This document shows, piece after piece, positions 19,869 through 31,911 of a stretch of 64,000 bases of DNA; within the stretch, counting starts at the first letter, position 1; the number at the start of each line of letters is the position of its first letter. The stretch covers positions 95,512,609 through 95,576,608 of the forward strand of contig JARDYH010000003.1 in NCBI GenBank assembly GCA_029215795.1, read 5' to 3'. The notes beneath the pieces are model-generated. The model saw nothing but the letters and a program-made list of their open reading frames with translations, was not told the DNA's origin and did no database searches. Position numbers and translations under genes: made by a program. This stretch comes from Anniella stebbinsi (lineage: Eukaryota; Chordata; Lepidosauria; Squamata; Anniellidae).

Positions 19869-22035
19869 TGCTAAAAAAGTACGTAAATACAAAGCCAATT
19901 CCACAACAAGCCAAGAGAATTCACCTACCACCAGGGATGTACAGATGCTGTTTAATCCATTCCATCTGTGGTTCATGGATTGCCAAGCATCTTTTTATTC
20001 CATTGTCCACTCACGGATGTATTCAGATTTATTTATTTTTCCTGTTCCGAAAAGTACACCAAGAAGTCTGTGCAATTTACAATTTATAACTTTCATTGGC
20101 ACATTACATTTTGCATATTTCTCTTACCTCAGCATACAATCAATGGGTCGAGCACACACAAAAAGAGCGTTACACAGTTGAACAGATGTATAAAATGTTG
20201 TTTGTTTGTTTAAAATGGCGTATATATTTGTGTATTTTCAAGTAACTTTTGTACTTTTGTATGATGAAATTTGTGTGCAGTTCTAGAAAGTAAAGACATG
20301 ATCAGCAGGTTCATGGGATCCACACAACTCAGAAGATGCCAGTCCACTGTAGAATCCATGGGCTTTTGAATCCATTTCTGATTTCTCTGACACGCCTACC
20401 TACTACCACTGCTGGTAACAGGCAATCCTTATTTCATGAAATGGGAGGGGATGAAATAACACACAGTGGCACAAGCTTCTTTATATGCTCTATATATTGT
20501 ATTTTTATTCTTTCATTAGATTTTGAACTCCTACTCAGGCCATATTATTGTATGTGTTCATAAGCATATCGGTTGTAGACTATGAATTATAATCAGTGAA
20601 TTCCTTTTTTTTAGTGATCTTGATGTATTATGTATATTTTTCTTTTGTTGCCTTTATTTTGTTAACTTTATTTCGAAATCAAATCAGATTTCATGACCAA
20701 AAAAAAAAAAGTGTGTGTGTGAGAGAGAGAGAGAGAGGTTGAGCCTAATGCAATATAAATTGGGCTTTGTGTAGGTTACATGCTCTTTCCAATGTGGGTC
20801 AGCAAGCTGGGTCCGGAAAAAGGGTTTCTGAGTGTGATCCTGCTGCCTCACTATGTCCTAAGTATACATGCACTAAGACACTTGCAAAAAGACCTTTTCC
20901 ACAATACCTGTTTTACCAGTCCGATGCCTACTTAAAGTGACTTTGCTCTCATAACACATCTGGAATGAACTATCTAAAGGAGTTGTGCACAATTGCTACT
21001 CCCTCTGCTGATTTCCTTCCCTCTGCTGATTTCGATAGATCATCCCAGGTTTGAGGCGAAGAAATACTGATTGTGGTGGATATGTTTCTGCTGAAACAAT
21101 GAAGGATGAATGAACTGACAGTTTTCCTCGACGGTTGAAATAGTAGTTATGCTAGACAGACGGAACATTGACTTTTGACGGAAGCATCCATTTCCACTCA
21201 CTCTAGCTAAAAAAGGAGTGGACAGGTACGGTGGGGGGACTTGGAAGAGACAGATAAGTTGAGGCAGACTGTGGAATTATTTCCGAAGCTTTTTAGAGTT
21301 GATGAAAGAACATCAGGCATCGATCCCTAAAATTACAGAAAAGACTTTAAAAGGAGCTGTGGTGGTAGAATAAGAAAGAGTTCTTTTCATTTGGAACCCA
21401 GCTGTTTAGTTGGATTCCTGCCCTTTGGAAATATCAGTAAAAAAAAAAAATCCTGCTTCCTTCTGAAACCTTTCTAGAGATTCCCAGTTTCTACTTATTG
21501 ACTCAAGCAATTAAATTCCTCTGGCTTAAATCTGCCTTTCGTTTCAGCAAGGTATGTTATTATTTTGCTCTTAGTTATCGCCTTCTGCCAGTTCCCCAAC
21601 CTCATGAAACAGCTGTTGCCCCAGACAACCGCCACACTATATTCTTACCAACGCAATTAAAAAGACTTTCTCATTTGCCATCAGGCAACTATTAGGAAAC
21701 AAAAATCTCAGTGGTAGAGCGGGAGTTCAATTTTTGTTGAATTGATCGGAAAATGCAGATTTTTTCCCCCCTGAAGTTATGGGCTGTCTGAAATTTCAAA
21801 TTGAAGTGTTTAACTTGGCATTTCAACTTTTTGCACGTGAGTTCAAATGATTATTGCTTAAAGGTCAGCAGCTAGAGATCCCAGGGCTAAATGCAGCCCA
21901 GTGAGGAGTACCAGCTGGCTCCTCAGTTGTGGAGTGAATGGTTGAGTTTAGGCAGGTCTTTGCCCCACCTTCAAAGTGGCTTTCTCATTAAACTAGTTGC
22001 TAGTTAATGCAAGCACAATTTAGGCCTCACTCATC
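19869..22035. other. Mostly unassigned sequence
   Basis: Contains a short A11/(GT)/(GA) compound microsatellite at 20700-20739. The rest (20740-22035) has lower repeat similarity than its surroundings and could be single-copy DNA, but no exon is recognised; the 65-codon frame at 21498 has no known domain. Confidence 0.45.
20700..20739. repeat. Compound microsatellite A/(GT)/(GA)
   Basis: A run followed by GTGTGTGTGT and GAGAGAGAGA runs. Confidence 0.9.

Positions 22036-22085
<50 letters not shown>
22036..22085. repeat. (ATT)n microsatellite
   Basis: About 16 ATT units, uninterrupted. No LINE 3' end precedes it, unlike the ATT runs at 39.14 and 45.45 kb. Confidence 0.95.
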
Positions 22086-22086
<1 letters not shown>

Positions 22087-22245
22087 AACAACAATCACTC
22101 ATGCAGTGCATGAGCATACAACCGTACTGTTCATATGGACACAACTGGGTGTGGACCAGACTTCTGATTTCCATTATTGTGATATAAAATAAGGATGTGT
22201 TTCTGCCACAGTCTTATGGGAATTAGCTGTACTTCTTACACATTA

Positions 22246-22449
22246 GACCCTGTTGAGACAACACGCTAAACCATGGTCGTTAAGCATTTTGAGCTAAACA
22301 TTATGGCTTAGCGTGTCATGTGAACCATGATTTAGCATGTTGTGTGAATCATTCCTATCCATGGTGGCTATATAACCACAGTTTAAACATGCTCACTGTA
22401 AAATGGTTAGCAGCCTAACCGTGGCTTAGCATGTTGTCTGAACAGCCCC
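22246..22449. mobile_element. PIF/Harbinger-like MITE
   Basis: 204 bp with imperfect terminal inverted repeats (CCCTGTTGAGACAACA... and ...TGTTGTCTGAACAGCCC) and the internal words GCTAAACCATGG/GTGGCTTAGC repeated in both orientations. TTA lies on both sides (22243-22245, 22450-22452), the target duplication expected for PIF/Harbinger. No coding capacity. Confidence 0.75.
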
Positions 22450-23005
22450 TTAGAGTGCAAAACTACGGTTTGCTCTATCGATACACAAAGGGCGGAAATT
22501 GGATCCCTCTGTCATTCCAAAATCCTGACAGCAAGAGGATGGAGGCTTTTATATCCTCCCATGTTTCTGATGTTGTTTTGAGTTAGATGAGCTGTTGTCT
22601 CATCAAGCTTCCTTATCTTCCTGTGGGCACGGTTGGGTGATGGAGAATCTCCTGGATATTACACATCCATGCCTCTACTGTCCCCTCCCCTCGCCACCCA
22701 CAAGCATGCCCCCCTTTCCACTGTCCTTGACCTATTCCAAAATTGCTGTTCTGACCTCGGAAAGAGGAACCACTATGTAGCTTTCTGTGGCAGCTGGGAA
22801 CGGAGTTAGGAGAGGAGAGAAATCTATTATTGGACCATGTCCTCCACACTTGCAGTTCTGTCTACAGGAATAGTGCTCCAGCCACTGTCTAAAGGCCATA
22901 TGATTGCTGTGCCCATGATTCACGAATCGTACCAGAATTACTGTGTGCTGTACATGTGAATTGCAATTTATCCAAGATAATAAAGCAGTCAATTCATTGT
23001 TTATG

Positions 23006-23370
23006 GCTGCCTCTACACGAGAGGTTTAAAGCTCCTTCAAGTCTCATTAAAATTTTACCTCTACATGTGTGGAGCGCAAATTGGGAGTTGAGGTGCGTTA
23101 TCTATCCAATTATGTGCATTATCGAATGTGCATTAAATAGCGAGTTTTATTTTGCTGCGGCCGTTAAAGCGCATTGTTCACTATGTGAACAAGTGATTCT
23201 CTGCATTAACTACTTCTAAAGCGCATTTCAAACAACCGGTAAGGCCACCAGTTGTGCGCTCAATTACCTCCCGTGTACAGTCATTTACCATAAAGCGCTT
23301 CTGAGAAGATGCGGATAATTGGAGAACCAGGCGTCAAACCGAATTCTTGTAGAAGGGGGTCTATGAAAGT
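23006..23370 (+). mobile_element. DNA element with GGCTGCCTCTACA end, copy 2
   Basis: Collinear with 14067-14424 throughout (opening, GGCCGTTAAAGCGCATT core, ACTATGTGAACAAG, TTGTAGAAGGGGG end), with more CpG decay. Confidence 0.65.
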
Positions 23371-23639
23371 GAAGACACTCTTACTAAGGGGTATCTCTAA
23401 AGGATTAACTTACTTTTTTGTTGGTTGAGTCAGCTAAGACATACAAATATATATGCCATGCGAAGGATTGTTTTCTGTTTGTAAGTTGTTTGTACATAGT
23501 GACTTTAGTAAACAGTGCACTAATTTGGGTTGCAGATTGCGATTTGTCAGTCCTATTCCAAAATTAGTCATACTTTAAATCGATCTTGCCTTAGTTAGTT
23601 GAAAAGGCATTCTATGGTAGAGATGAATGAATTAGGGCA

Positions 23640-23757
23640 TAATCCTGTGCATGTTTAGGCAGAAAAAGTCCTAGCTCTCCCAGCATGCCCCAGCTGACTG
23701 GGACTTGCCCGGAATTGTAGGCTTTCTGTCTAAACATGCGTAGGATTGTGTCCTTAG
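23640..23757. repeat. Imperfect palindromic repeat
   Basis: ATAATCCTGTGCATGTTTAG near the left end pairs with CTAAACATGCGTAGGATTGT at the right. About 118 bp, resembling other ...CATAGGATTG... repeats in the window (58.1 kb). Confidence 0.55.
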
Positions 23758-25089
23758 TCTATTCGCCTTTGTATGCATTCACTCATTTGTCCGTTCCATC
23801 CCTTTTCTGTGTTAATATACTATTTTGATTTTTAACTCATTTAACTATGTATTTTAAAATGTATTTTCTCTCAGAAATACACATGTTAATTGTATGTTTT
23901 TTTTTCAGCTTAGATCTAGTCAGAACATTTTGGAAGTGAATAATCCAGTTGATTTCTACATTCTGATCTGTGCATTGGTTTGGAAGGTGTGGATCGGTCA
24001 GTTTGTATCAGAATTTGCAAAGATTGTATTCCTCAGGCATCTCTGTTCCATGGACTTTGCATTGGTCCTGTTCCAGGATGGATATTGCTGGCATGGGGAA
24101 GAGCCTCAGCATAGGCTTCTCCCACATGACCTTGGCTCCTCCTTTATTTTGGTAACACAGGAAGAGCCCATGCAGCAGCAGATCCCATGCCACGAATGTA
24201 ATACATACAAGGGCCCATGTCTTTCAAGAAAAAGCATTACTTCGGCTGGAGGTGTTACATACATGTCCTCAAATGAGGAGCAAGTCACTTTGTGGAATGT
24301 GTTACATTAGCAGAATCCTACCTGACCACTGCTTTTGTGATGTATCTCTGCACAATTGGGAGAACAATGTGCTGAATGTGTCCATACACGTTCTCCTCAG
24401 GATTGTCTCACTGTTATCAATAAGCTTACTCCCGGTAAGTGTGCACAGGATTGCAGCCTCAGACATCTTGCTAGTACAATACAGTAAAAACACGCTTTCT
24501 ATGGTAATAGTTTTGCTCCATGAGTAATGTATGAAAACAATTCTTATTCCCGATGGATCACAGATAAGAGCTAAACTTGTCTTATATACTGTTGCTGTCA
24601 TGAGAATCAGGCAATAGCTATGGTGTCCTGTCCTTTAGTTCAAAGGTCCATCCAAAAATGTGCATTCCATTTATTTGGGTATTTGTTGCATTGTAACTAA
24701 TGTACAGTGTTTTCCTTGGCTTAATTTGGCTTATAGGGCTCTTAGTTTTGTGGTGAATAAATCACTTTTATTATTTTTTTCCTCAGTGGTTATCATCAGC
24801 CTAATCACAAAAAGCAAAGCATTGATTTATAAATAAGGACACACTTGATATTGAGGGTCCATGGTTTTTCAAAGGTTAATAAATGACTAACAGATGTTAT
24901 GTCCATGTTTAATAGCATGCTATCGCTCTTATGATTTGACAGAATGTTGTAAAGAATGTTATGGATGTGAGTTACATATGTATATAGTCATATGAAAAGC
25001 ATTACATAGATATTCATGCTATAAGAAAAAAAAGGTATCTCTGAGCTTGCACTATGAATCTCAGCAATTGGAAAGGCTTGCCTTAAAGA
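23758..25089. other. Unassigned sequence
   Basis: No confident gene or repeat. A 138-codon frame at 23894-24310 shows no domain I recognise and has no supporting splice or codon evidence, so it is not called. Confidence 0.4.
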
Positions 25090-25092
25090 TGA

Positions 25093-25250
25093 GGTAAACA
25101 TTAGGCAGTGGAGGATGGTGACTCCAATGTCAGTGGGACTGTGAATCCTGCTCCATACCTGGAATAACACCTTCAGCATCTGACTTAAACCTGGAGCAGA
25201 TTCATGTCCCTCTGACTTCAGAGCCACCAGTCTCCACTGGCATTAGGATC
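25093..25250. mobile_element. Palindromic MITE, family C (CAGTGGAG ends), copy 1
   Basis: Left arm GGCAGTGGAGGATGGTGACT pairs with AGTCTCCACTGGCATTAGG-side sequence on the right; GAATCC/GGAGCAGATTCATG lie symmetrically inside. A related copy is at 58.2 kb. Confidence 0.6.
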
Positions 25251-25489
25251 CCCCGATTCTTCTGCAGCTTGGACTTTACTCTTAACCTGGCAAAGTATTT
25301 CCTCCTTTACTCTCACCCACTGATGTGGCGGCTGCTTCAGCCTCAGCTGGAGAGAAGGAGGGAGCCAAGATCTTTTTCTGCCTTTTGTCCTCTTCCTCAT
25401 TTTCTGTGTGTCACATCCTCCCTCCTGGCGCCTGAAATGCTGGGAAATGTAGTAGCTGCCACCAGGTAAGCAAATAAGGACTCTGCAAA

Positions 25490-25610
25490 AAATGCAAATT
25501 TTGAGAGAATGTACATTCACAATTAAATATTCATATATGTATTTTAAAGCAATTTGGGGTGTATGCTTTTTTTTCCCTAAATGCACATGAATGCAGAAAC
25601 AGAATGGAAT
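25490..25610. repeat. Degenerate TGCAC-periodic repeat, copy 3
   Basis: Contains AAAATGCAAATTTTGAGAG and TGCTTTTTTTTCCCTAAATG-like words shared with the copies at 28.1 and 49.4 kb. Confidence 0.4.
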
Positions 25611-26346
25611 CAATTTATGAACGAACATACCCAACAGTGTCATGGAGTGGAAATAGATTGATCCATCTGTCCTTAGTCACAAGCAGTGTATATTTTAATA
25701 CATTTAGTTTGTTGTGGTTTAAATGCCTCGTAAATTCCATGAAAGTATGAGTTTAAAAATAGTCTGTAATATTAATAAAGCTTTCCCACTAAAAGTCTGA
25801 GGTTCAACATCAGTCACCAACCAATAAGAAAATTAGTTCTGGGTGGCCCAGTGTTGAGTCTCTACCAAGCCTCCTTGAATACCCATGAAATCTTGGTTCA
25901 GCTGTCAGTCCCTGTACATTTTCTAAAAACATGATTTCTGGACACTAACTACAGTTTTGGTAGATTTACTAAAGTCGTAGATGTATCTTCAAAATAATAA
26001 TAATACCTAACAGTTCCATTCCAAGTGTTTAAAATTCTTCATATCCATTATCTAATCTATCACATCAAATCTCACTTTACAAGAGCTGTCATTATTTTCA
26101 TGTCACAGATTATGGCTGAGAGAATTGTGGCTTGAACTGAGGCCACATAGTGAGTTTATGGCTGGTATTCAGATTTGACTAGGAACTAGCTGGGTCTCTT
26201 CAGTAGTTCTTTCCTGCAGGAATTTCCTTGTTCTTAGCCCCTCCCTGAGATGTATGATTATGGTTGAAAAAATACCATGAGCCACAGGAAGCAAAATAGG
26301 ATGTTTGGTTTTCTAAATTTGGGAATTGGACTTCTCAAATACCCAA

Positions 26347-26547
26347 ATTGGCAATTCCTTAGAAACAGATACCACAATAGGAGACACACTGATATCCCAG
26401 CATTGCAGGAGTACTCTCCATGGACAGTGGATTTTCCATGGAGCGGACCGCTCCATGGAAAATCCACTGTCCATGGAGAGTACTCCTGCAATGCTGGGAT
26501 ATCAGTCTGTCTCCTATTGTGGTATCTGTTTCTAAGGAATTGCCAAT
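26347..26547. repeat. Near-perfect 201-bp palindrome
   Basis: Two 100-base arms centred on the A at 26447 are reverse complements at 99 of 100 positions with a single-base spacer. Arm ends read ATTGGCAATTCC and GGAATTGCCAAT; the centre is CCATGGAGCGG-A-CCGCTCCATGG. It is non-coding: frames on both strands have the same sequence because of the symmetry. It abuts a family A MITE. Confidence 0.97.
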
Positions 26548-26548
26548 A

Positions 26549-26845
26549 AAATCCAGGTCAGGGCTCCTGTAACTTTAACAGTTGTAGAGAAAAGGGAATT
26601 TCAGCCAGTGTCATTTGTATGCAATTAGTTTCTGGTGAAATTCCCTCTTCATCGCAACAGTTAAAGTTGCAGGGGCCCTGCCTTCTTTTGTATATGGTAA
26701 CCCTAGTATAGTGCCTGCAACTTTAACTGTTGTGATGAAGAGGGAATATCACCAGGAACTAATTGCATACAAATGACACTGGCTGAAATTCCCTTTTCTC
26801 TACAACTGTTAAAGTTACAGGAGCCCTGACCTGGATTTTATCTGG
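26549..26845. mobile_element. hAT-like palindromic MITE, family A variant
   Basis: Same inverted-dimer core as the copy at 627 (AACTTTAACAGTTGTAGAG, CATTTGTATGCAATTAG, inner TATGGTAACCCTAGT), but the ends read AAAATCCAGGTCAGGG and CCCTGACCTGGATTTT instead of the TAGGCTGACC repeat. No clear target duplication. Confidence 0.75.
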
Positions 26846-27968
26846 CCAGTCTAATAAATATAGTCACCACCAGTAATTCTAGCAAAGCCTTTCGCATCCA
26901 TAGGAGCAAGGCCCATTTTTAACTGCTGCTGTCAACACATGGAAGAAGGTAGTACTGTTTCAAAAAGTACTGGGATGCAGCAATGTCTTGAGTTGGAGGG
27001 AAGGGGTTGTTAAAAACACAAAACACACACCATCTACTGCTCCTCGCCTTACATTCCAGTGACTCCCCAGAGATCAGTCCCTCTGGGTATCTTCTCACTA
27101 GTATAATTGGGCCAGACACCACAAAAATGGAAGGTGAATGGTTCGCATCACTTTTCCTCAGAAAAAGAAGAGTAATTATTACTTCCTGCAGACCTCTTGT
27201 ATATGCTATGGCATATGCCTGTCTCCCTACCCTATGGTGTGTTAACAAAATGTGATGTGAGTAAGCTGCCTTACACTGCCTTCCCCAATTAAATTAAACC
27301 AGCCAACTCCTATTTGGCTAACAACTAATCTTATTATAGCATAGTAACTGCCGTATATTGCTAAGAATGTTGCCTTTGAGAGCTAAAAAATCTGGATGAG
27401 GAAAGCCAGGCCTTTCTGACAGTGCAGTAATTAAAACAAAGTCATCCACTTAGCTGAGATCAGAAAAAGTTGAGTTTGAAACTCTCCTAAGAGAAATAAA
27501 TTGGGGGAAATTGCCTTTCAGTGGGTTATTGTACTAACCTTTATATACCCTTGTAATAGTGTATCCCAGGGGAACTGAGGATTGAAGAATAGCCTTGTCC
27601 AGCTATACTTACTTGCTAGCAACCTGAAGTGAGAAAGAGAATCAGCTGCTTCATTATAAACACCAGTGCTTCGCTGGCCTTGCAAGATATATTGAGGAGC
27701 ACCTGGCTGAGAACCAAGTCCTGTGACAAAGTAATTGCTAACTACCTGATGGCTTCTTAATTGCTTTTAGAGGGCCCAAATTTTCCAACCAGCAATGCAC
27801 CTCAGAATTCCTTGTCTGTTCACTCCATGCCACAACTGTGGGAAAGAGTTTCAGTCACATTATTTTTGATACCCTCCCTTTTAAATATCTTTTGTCATTC
27901 TTCTTCTACACCAAACTTCTGAGAACAGAGGTGCATCTTTTCTGAATGTAAGCCAAAGGCGCACTTCA
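26846..27968. other. Unassigned sequence
   Basis: No gene or confident repeat seen. Confidence 0.4.
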
Positions 27969-28370
27969 CTAGGAATGTGTGAATCAGCAGAATTTGAGCT
28001 CGTTTCATTTCTCCAGTTTCCACCTCAACATTTGTTCCAACTTCGGTACTTAGTAGATTGTGAGGGTTGGAGTTTTTTTAGGTTTGTGTGTGTGTGTGTG
28101 TGTGTGTGGATTGCATGGAAATTTGTACCTATTTCCATGCACTTTTTTGTGTATATTTTTCTAAATGTATGCATTGTGGTGCACATTCCTCTAAATGTAT
28201 GCATTTCCCCCATTTCTGTACATGATTCAAATGTACACATTTTTTCATGCACTTTTTCCAAAAGTTGTATCTTTCAAACATGTTTTGGTGCACAAATCAG
28301 ATCAAAAGCTCATAAATGTGCAGTTTCCTAGTCACAAATGATGCCTGGGTCCACATTTGGTTCTGGCAGG
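27969..28370. repeat. Degenerate TGCAC-periodic repeat, copy 4
   Basis: Opens TAGGAATGTGTGAATCAGC, includes a (TG)n run at 28085-28108, then repeated ATTTTTCTAAATGTATGCA words at about 38-base spacing and TTTGGTGCACAAATC. Confidence 0.55.
28085..28108. repeat. (TG)n microsatellite
   Basis: Uninterrupted TG run within the preceding repeat. Confidence 0.93.
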
Positions 28371-29889
28371 TGTACTCTGGGTATGCTTCTATAAATTTGT
28401 GAAACCAACATATTACTTCCACATCTCCAAGCTTCATTATTATGCCTCAAAAAGTGGAAGGCAGCAAAACATATGTAAGACTACGAATTACTTATCCTCA
28501 GAGGATACCACCATGTGACCAGAAGGAGGCAAACACAGAATAGTGGAACAGTGACACCCATCAGATAGTGAATGTTGGGAGGTGCACAGTGTCAATCAGG
28601 GGTTGGAGAAAAGATCTCTGTGTGCTGCGGAGCTTGTCCTGTGCTCCTCAAGCTACTTTGCTGGCCCCAGGTGATGTGGAACATACTGTCCTGTCACCAG
28701 TAAGCAGTAAGATTCAACTTCCAGTGTAGTTGGCTTCACTACATGGAACAGGAGGGGCAGGGGGGAGGGAAGGAGAAGGTGCCATTTTGTCCTTCCACTT
28801 CAGACAAAAAATATCTTGAGCCTGTCATGATAGCGAAGGGTACAGTGATGCAGTGGACAGCCATTCCTATGAATAAGTGTTTATGGCTCATAGCAGCTTT
28901 AAATTATTTAAATCATTTGTTTCATGCATCTTACTAGGACTACTCGTATAGCACACCTAGTGTTTTCCAGTCCACAGCTTGCAGGTGAACCTAACTGTTT
29001 TCCTAAAGAGACCAGTCTGGAATATTACCCCTTCTGCAGCAAATAGTTAACATCCAACTGTTTGATTTATTTCTCCCTTCTTACAATGATAACTGCTTTG
29101 ATTTTGACAAGCTTTGCTAGAATTACTGCCTACTTTTAGGTCAGACAAACCTAATTTCAGCTGTATAAAGAAAACTTCACATTGGCTGGTTGCTTTTGGA
29201 GAGGCTGTCATTTTTAAAGATAAATAAATGAATCCTGGCACCATGATAGATCTCAGGCAGGGCTTTATCCTTGCCAAGTTTGAAGCAGATCCGTTCATCC
29301 GTTGATTTTTTGGAATTTTGTAAAGTTTGAGATTTTAATTTTTTTTATTAAACAGCTGGAGCCATATCCTTCAAACTCAGGTTGTCAAATCTCCTCTTTA
29401 GGGCATTGCACCTTGAGAATTTTCAGCCCTTGGCATCAAGGGAATCTCAAGTTTTTAGCTAAGAAGTGCTGGGCAAGCAGGGCACCTTGCCTATTGCTAA
29501 TTTGGTGGGCAGTCAGGCACCTAGAGCTCAGCAGAGCGAGGCATCCACAGGTCAAACTGTGGGAAAGGAGAGGTCAGTCAAAGCAGCCCACAGGGCAAAA
29601 TGGAACAGGCCAGATGCCTTTTTCTAAAAGTTCCACATCATGGGTGATGAAGTGTCATCCTTAGAGAAAAACTCTCACAACCAACAGTGAGGTGGCAGTC
29701 AAGAGAGAGGCTCTCATCTTTGTGGATGTCCTGTTGATGTGGATGTTGGAACCTGGCATGTCATTGCTTTGCTTTGCTACCCCTTCCTTTCCATTTCACT
29801 TTGTTCACCTGTGAGCTAGGCTCTGTCTGCACTGCTGGCATGCAATGCAGAATATTTGAAGTGTGTGTTGAAGAAAAATAGATAGATTT
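28371..29889. other. Unassigned sequence
   Basis: No gene or confident repeat seen. The 120-codon frame at 29302-29664 has no recognisable domain. Confidence 0.4.
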
Positions 29890-30790
29890 GTGGCTTGGGC
29901 TGGCTGGCATATCTCTTAGAGACAGAGTTAGACTGAAGACACAACTCAGAGATAGCTGTAGCTGAACCCTGAGAGGCTCGCATGCCACACAGAATCTTTC
30001 AAGAGCATCTCAGAATCAAGTGTTGGTGCAGGCGTTGGCTGCTTGGAGGCTTTGGCTGGCATCAGTTTCAGACAGAGTTACAACTCAGAGATGGCTGCAG
30101 ATTAGCCCTGAGAGGCTGGCGTGCCACACAGAGCCTTTTATGAGCATCTCAGAGTCCAATGTTGATGCAGACAGAGGTGGCTGGTGGCGGAGTTTTTTTT
30201 AGAACAAGAGTCACCAGATGTGACCAAGCCATAAGCTGACACCCTACCTCCAGCCACAGGGTACAAGTGCACAGCCTGGCTGGACTGTTGGGAGACTTTA
30301 GCAGAGAGAGAGGGGGGATTGTTTGAAGCTGGAAGCTGGAGACATCAGCTGGCTGGTATAAGGCAGAGAGAGGCTGATGGCAACCCAGATTCACCTGTAG
30401 CTTGGCCCCGAGAGGTTGACTTGCCACCCAGAGTGTTTTAAGAGTGCATCAGAGTCGAGCAGGTGTGCAGGAGGAGAGGTGGTGGAGGCGGCTGGCGGTG
30501 GAGTTTTTTAAAGTTAGAGTCACCAGACATGACCAAACAATAAGCAATACCCCTGGCCACAAGTGTGCGGCCCGGCTGGACCATCGGGAGTCTTTGGCAG
30601 AGAGGGAGAGAGAGAGAGGGAGATTGTTTGAGGATGGAGGCTTTGGTTTGGCTGCAATGACTTAGAGAAAGAGACAACAGAGGCTGCACAGACAACCCAG
30701 TTGTAACTTAGCCCTATGGTGCTGGCAGACAATGCAGGGCATTAGAAAGAGGGTCTCAGAGTTGTGTGTTTGTGCAGGAAGTAGACAGGA
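29890..30790. repeat. Complex tandem repeat
   Basis: Short blocks with AACTCAGAGAT, AGCCCTGAGAGGCTGGC, TGCCACACAGAGCC and GAGCATCTCAGAGTC recur at about 29.96, 30.1, 30.4 and (decayed) 30.72 kb. A larger unit of about 302 bp, including GGTGGCTGGTGGCGGAG, CACCAGATGTGACCAA and CGGCTGGACCATCGGGAG-like words, is present from about 30166 and again from 30468. The array is G/A-rich on the plus strand and non-coding. Confidence 0.75.
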
Positions 30791-31021
30791 GTTCAAAATC
30801 TGTATGTGAGAAGTGGTGTCAATGTGCAAGCCTTGAGGAGTTAATGTATATAAGTGAGAAGTGTGAATGGGCAAAGTAGTGTCTGCCGCCCATAACACCC
30901 ACCCTAATGTTATAGTAGAGAAACTTGTGACAATCATACACAAGGTTAAAAAAAATGAAATTTAAAAATAAAAAGCTAGCCAGCCAGCCGGCTGGCAGCA
31001 AACCCTGTTAAAAGCAGCAGA

Positions 31022-31375
31022 AGTTTGCAGCGGAGTGAGGATACAGTCAGAAAAGATATTTAAGGGAAGGGGGGAATTTATCACACAGAGTATAGCAACA
31101 AAGTACAGCAAAAGCTACAAAAGTAGGAGTAAGTGAAGTTAATTTCAGATATGTTGTTCTTTATTTCAGTGATTTTAACATTAAGATGTTATGTAGAACA
31201 GATTTGTCTTAACTGTGTGCTGTAAAATCAGATGTGTGACAAAGGCTATGTTCAGGTAGGCACCCCCCCCTTGGTTCTGGACATGCCCCCTGGGGCCAGA
31301 CATGTTGGTGGGCATGCCCCCTTGGGAGCCAATCATGTTGTCCTCCTTTTCAGTTTCCAAAATATGGTCACCCTA
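31022..31375 (-). mobile_element. hAT-like element end, reverse orientation (pair of 11704)
   Basis: Reverse complement matches the first 350 bp of the element at 11704: TAGGGTGACCATATTTTGG, AGGAGGACAACATG, two GGGGGCATG-type blocks, GTTCAGGT, then an A/T stretch with AAAGCTACAAAAGTAGGAG and CAGTCAGAAAA. The other end was not found; the tandem repeat at 29.9-30.8 kb may belong to the same element. Confidence 0.75.
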
Positions 31376-31689
31376 CATACATCCTTATACTCAGTGGACA
31401 CAGAATGCTGACTGACTGTTGCGAGGAAAACAGAAACTGAAAAATGTGGGGGGGGGGGATGGAATATCCTAGAAAAGGGCATGGACAAATGGATGGAATA
31501 CTGAACAGAAACACTCCACATTTCAACATTTACTGCAGGTCCCATTTGAGAGAAACGATTAACCACGTTTTTACTTCAAGATAAGAACCCTGGTCTTGAG
31601 TCATTAACTTATCCTGAAGTATGGGTGCAATTTCATTGATATTTACTACTGGATGCTTAGAGATCATCACAATGTAGTTCAAACCAGAC

Positions 31690-31875
31690 TCTCCTTTCAG
31701 AGCAAGTTGTCATATACCAAATGTATTTGTCCATCTAGCCCAGTATTGCTTGCTCTGCTTGACAATGGCTCTCAGGGCTCTTGGGCAGAGGTCTTTCACA
31801 TCACCTGCTTGGTGCCTTTTTAACTGGAGATGCCCGGGATTGAACCAGGAATATTCTGCATGCAATGAATGTGCA
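31690..31875 (-). mobile_element. tRNA-derived SINE (reverse strand)
   Basis: Contains TTTGTCCATCTAGCCCAGTA and CTGGAGATGCCCGGGATTGA with ACCAGGAATATTCTGCATGC, the reverse of the SINE B-box and body. Diverged. Confidence 0.65.
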
Positions 31876-31911
31876 CTTCCACTGAACTGTAGTCACTATG
31901 TTCATGTGTCA

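Noticed and set aside
23894..24310. 138-codon frame as a possible host exon
   Set aside because: No recognisable domain, no splice context I can defend, and chance frames of this size occur in such DNA.
26258..26549. Matching frames on both strands
   Set aside because: Explained entirely by the 201-bp palindrome.
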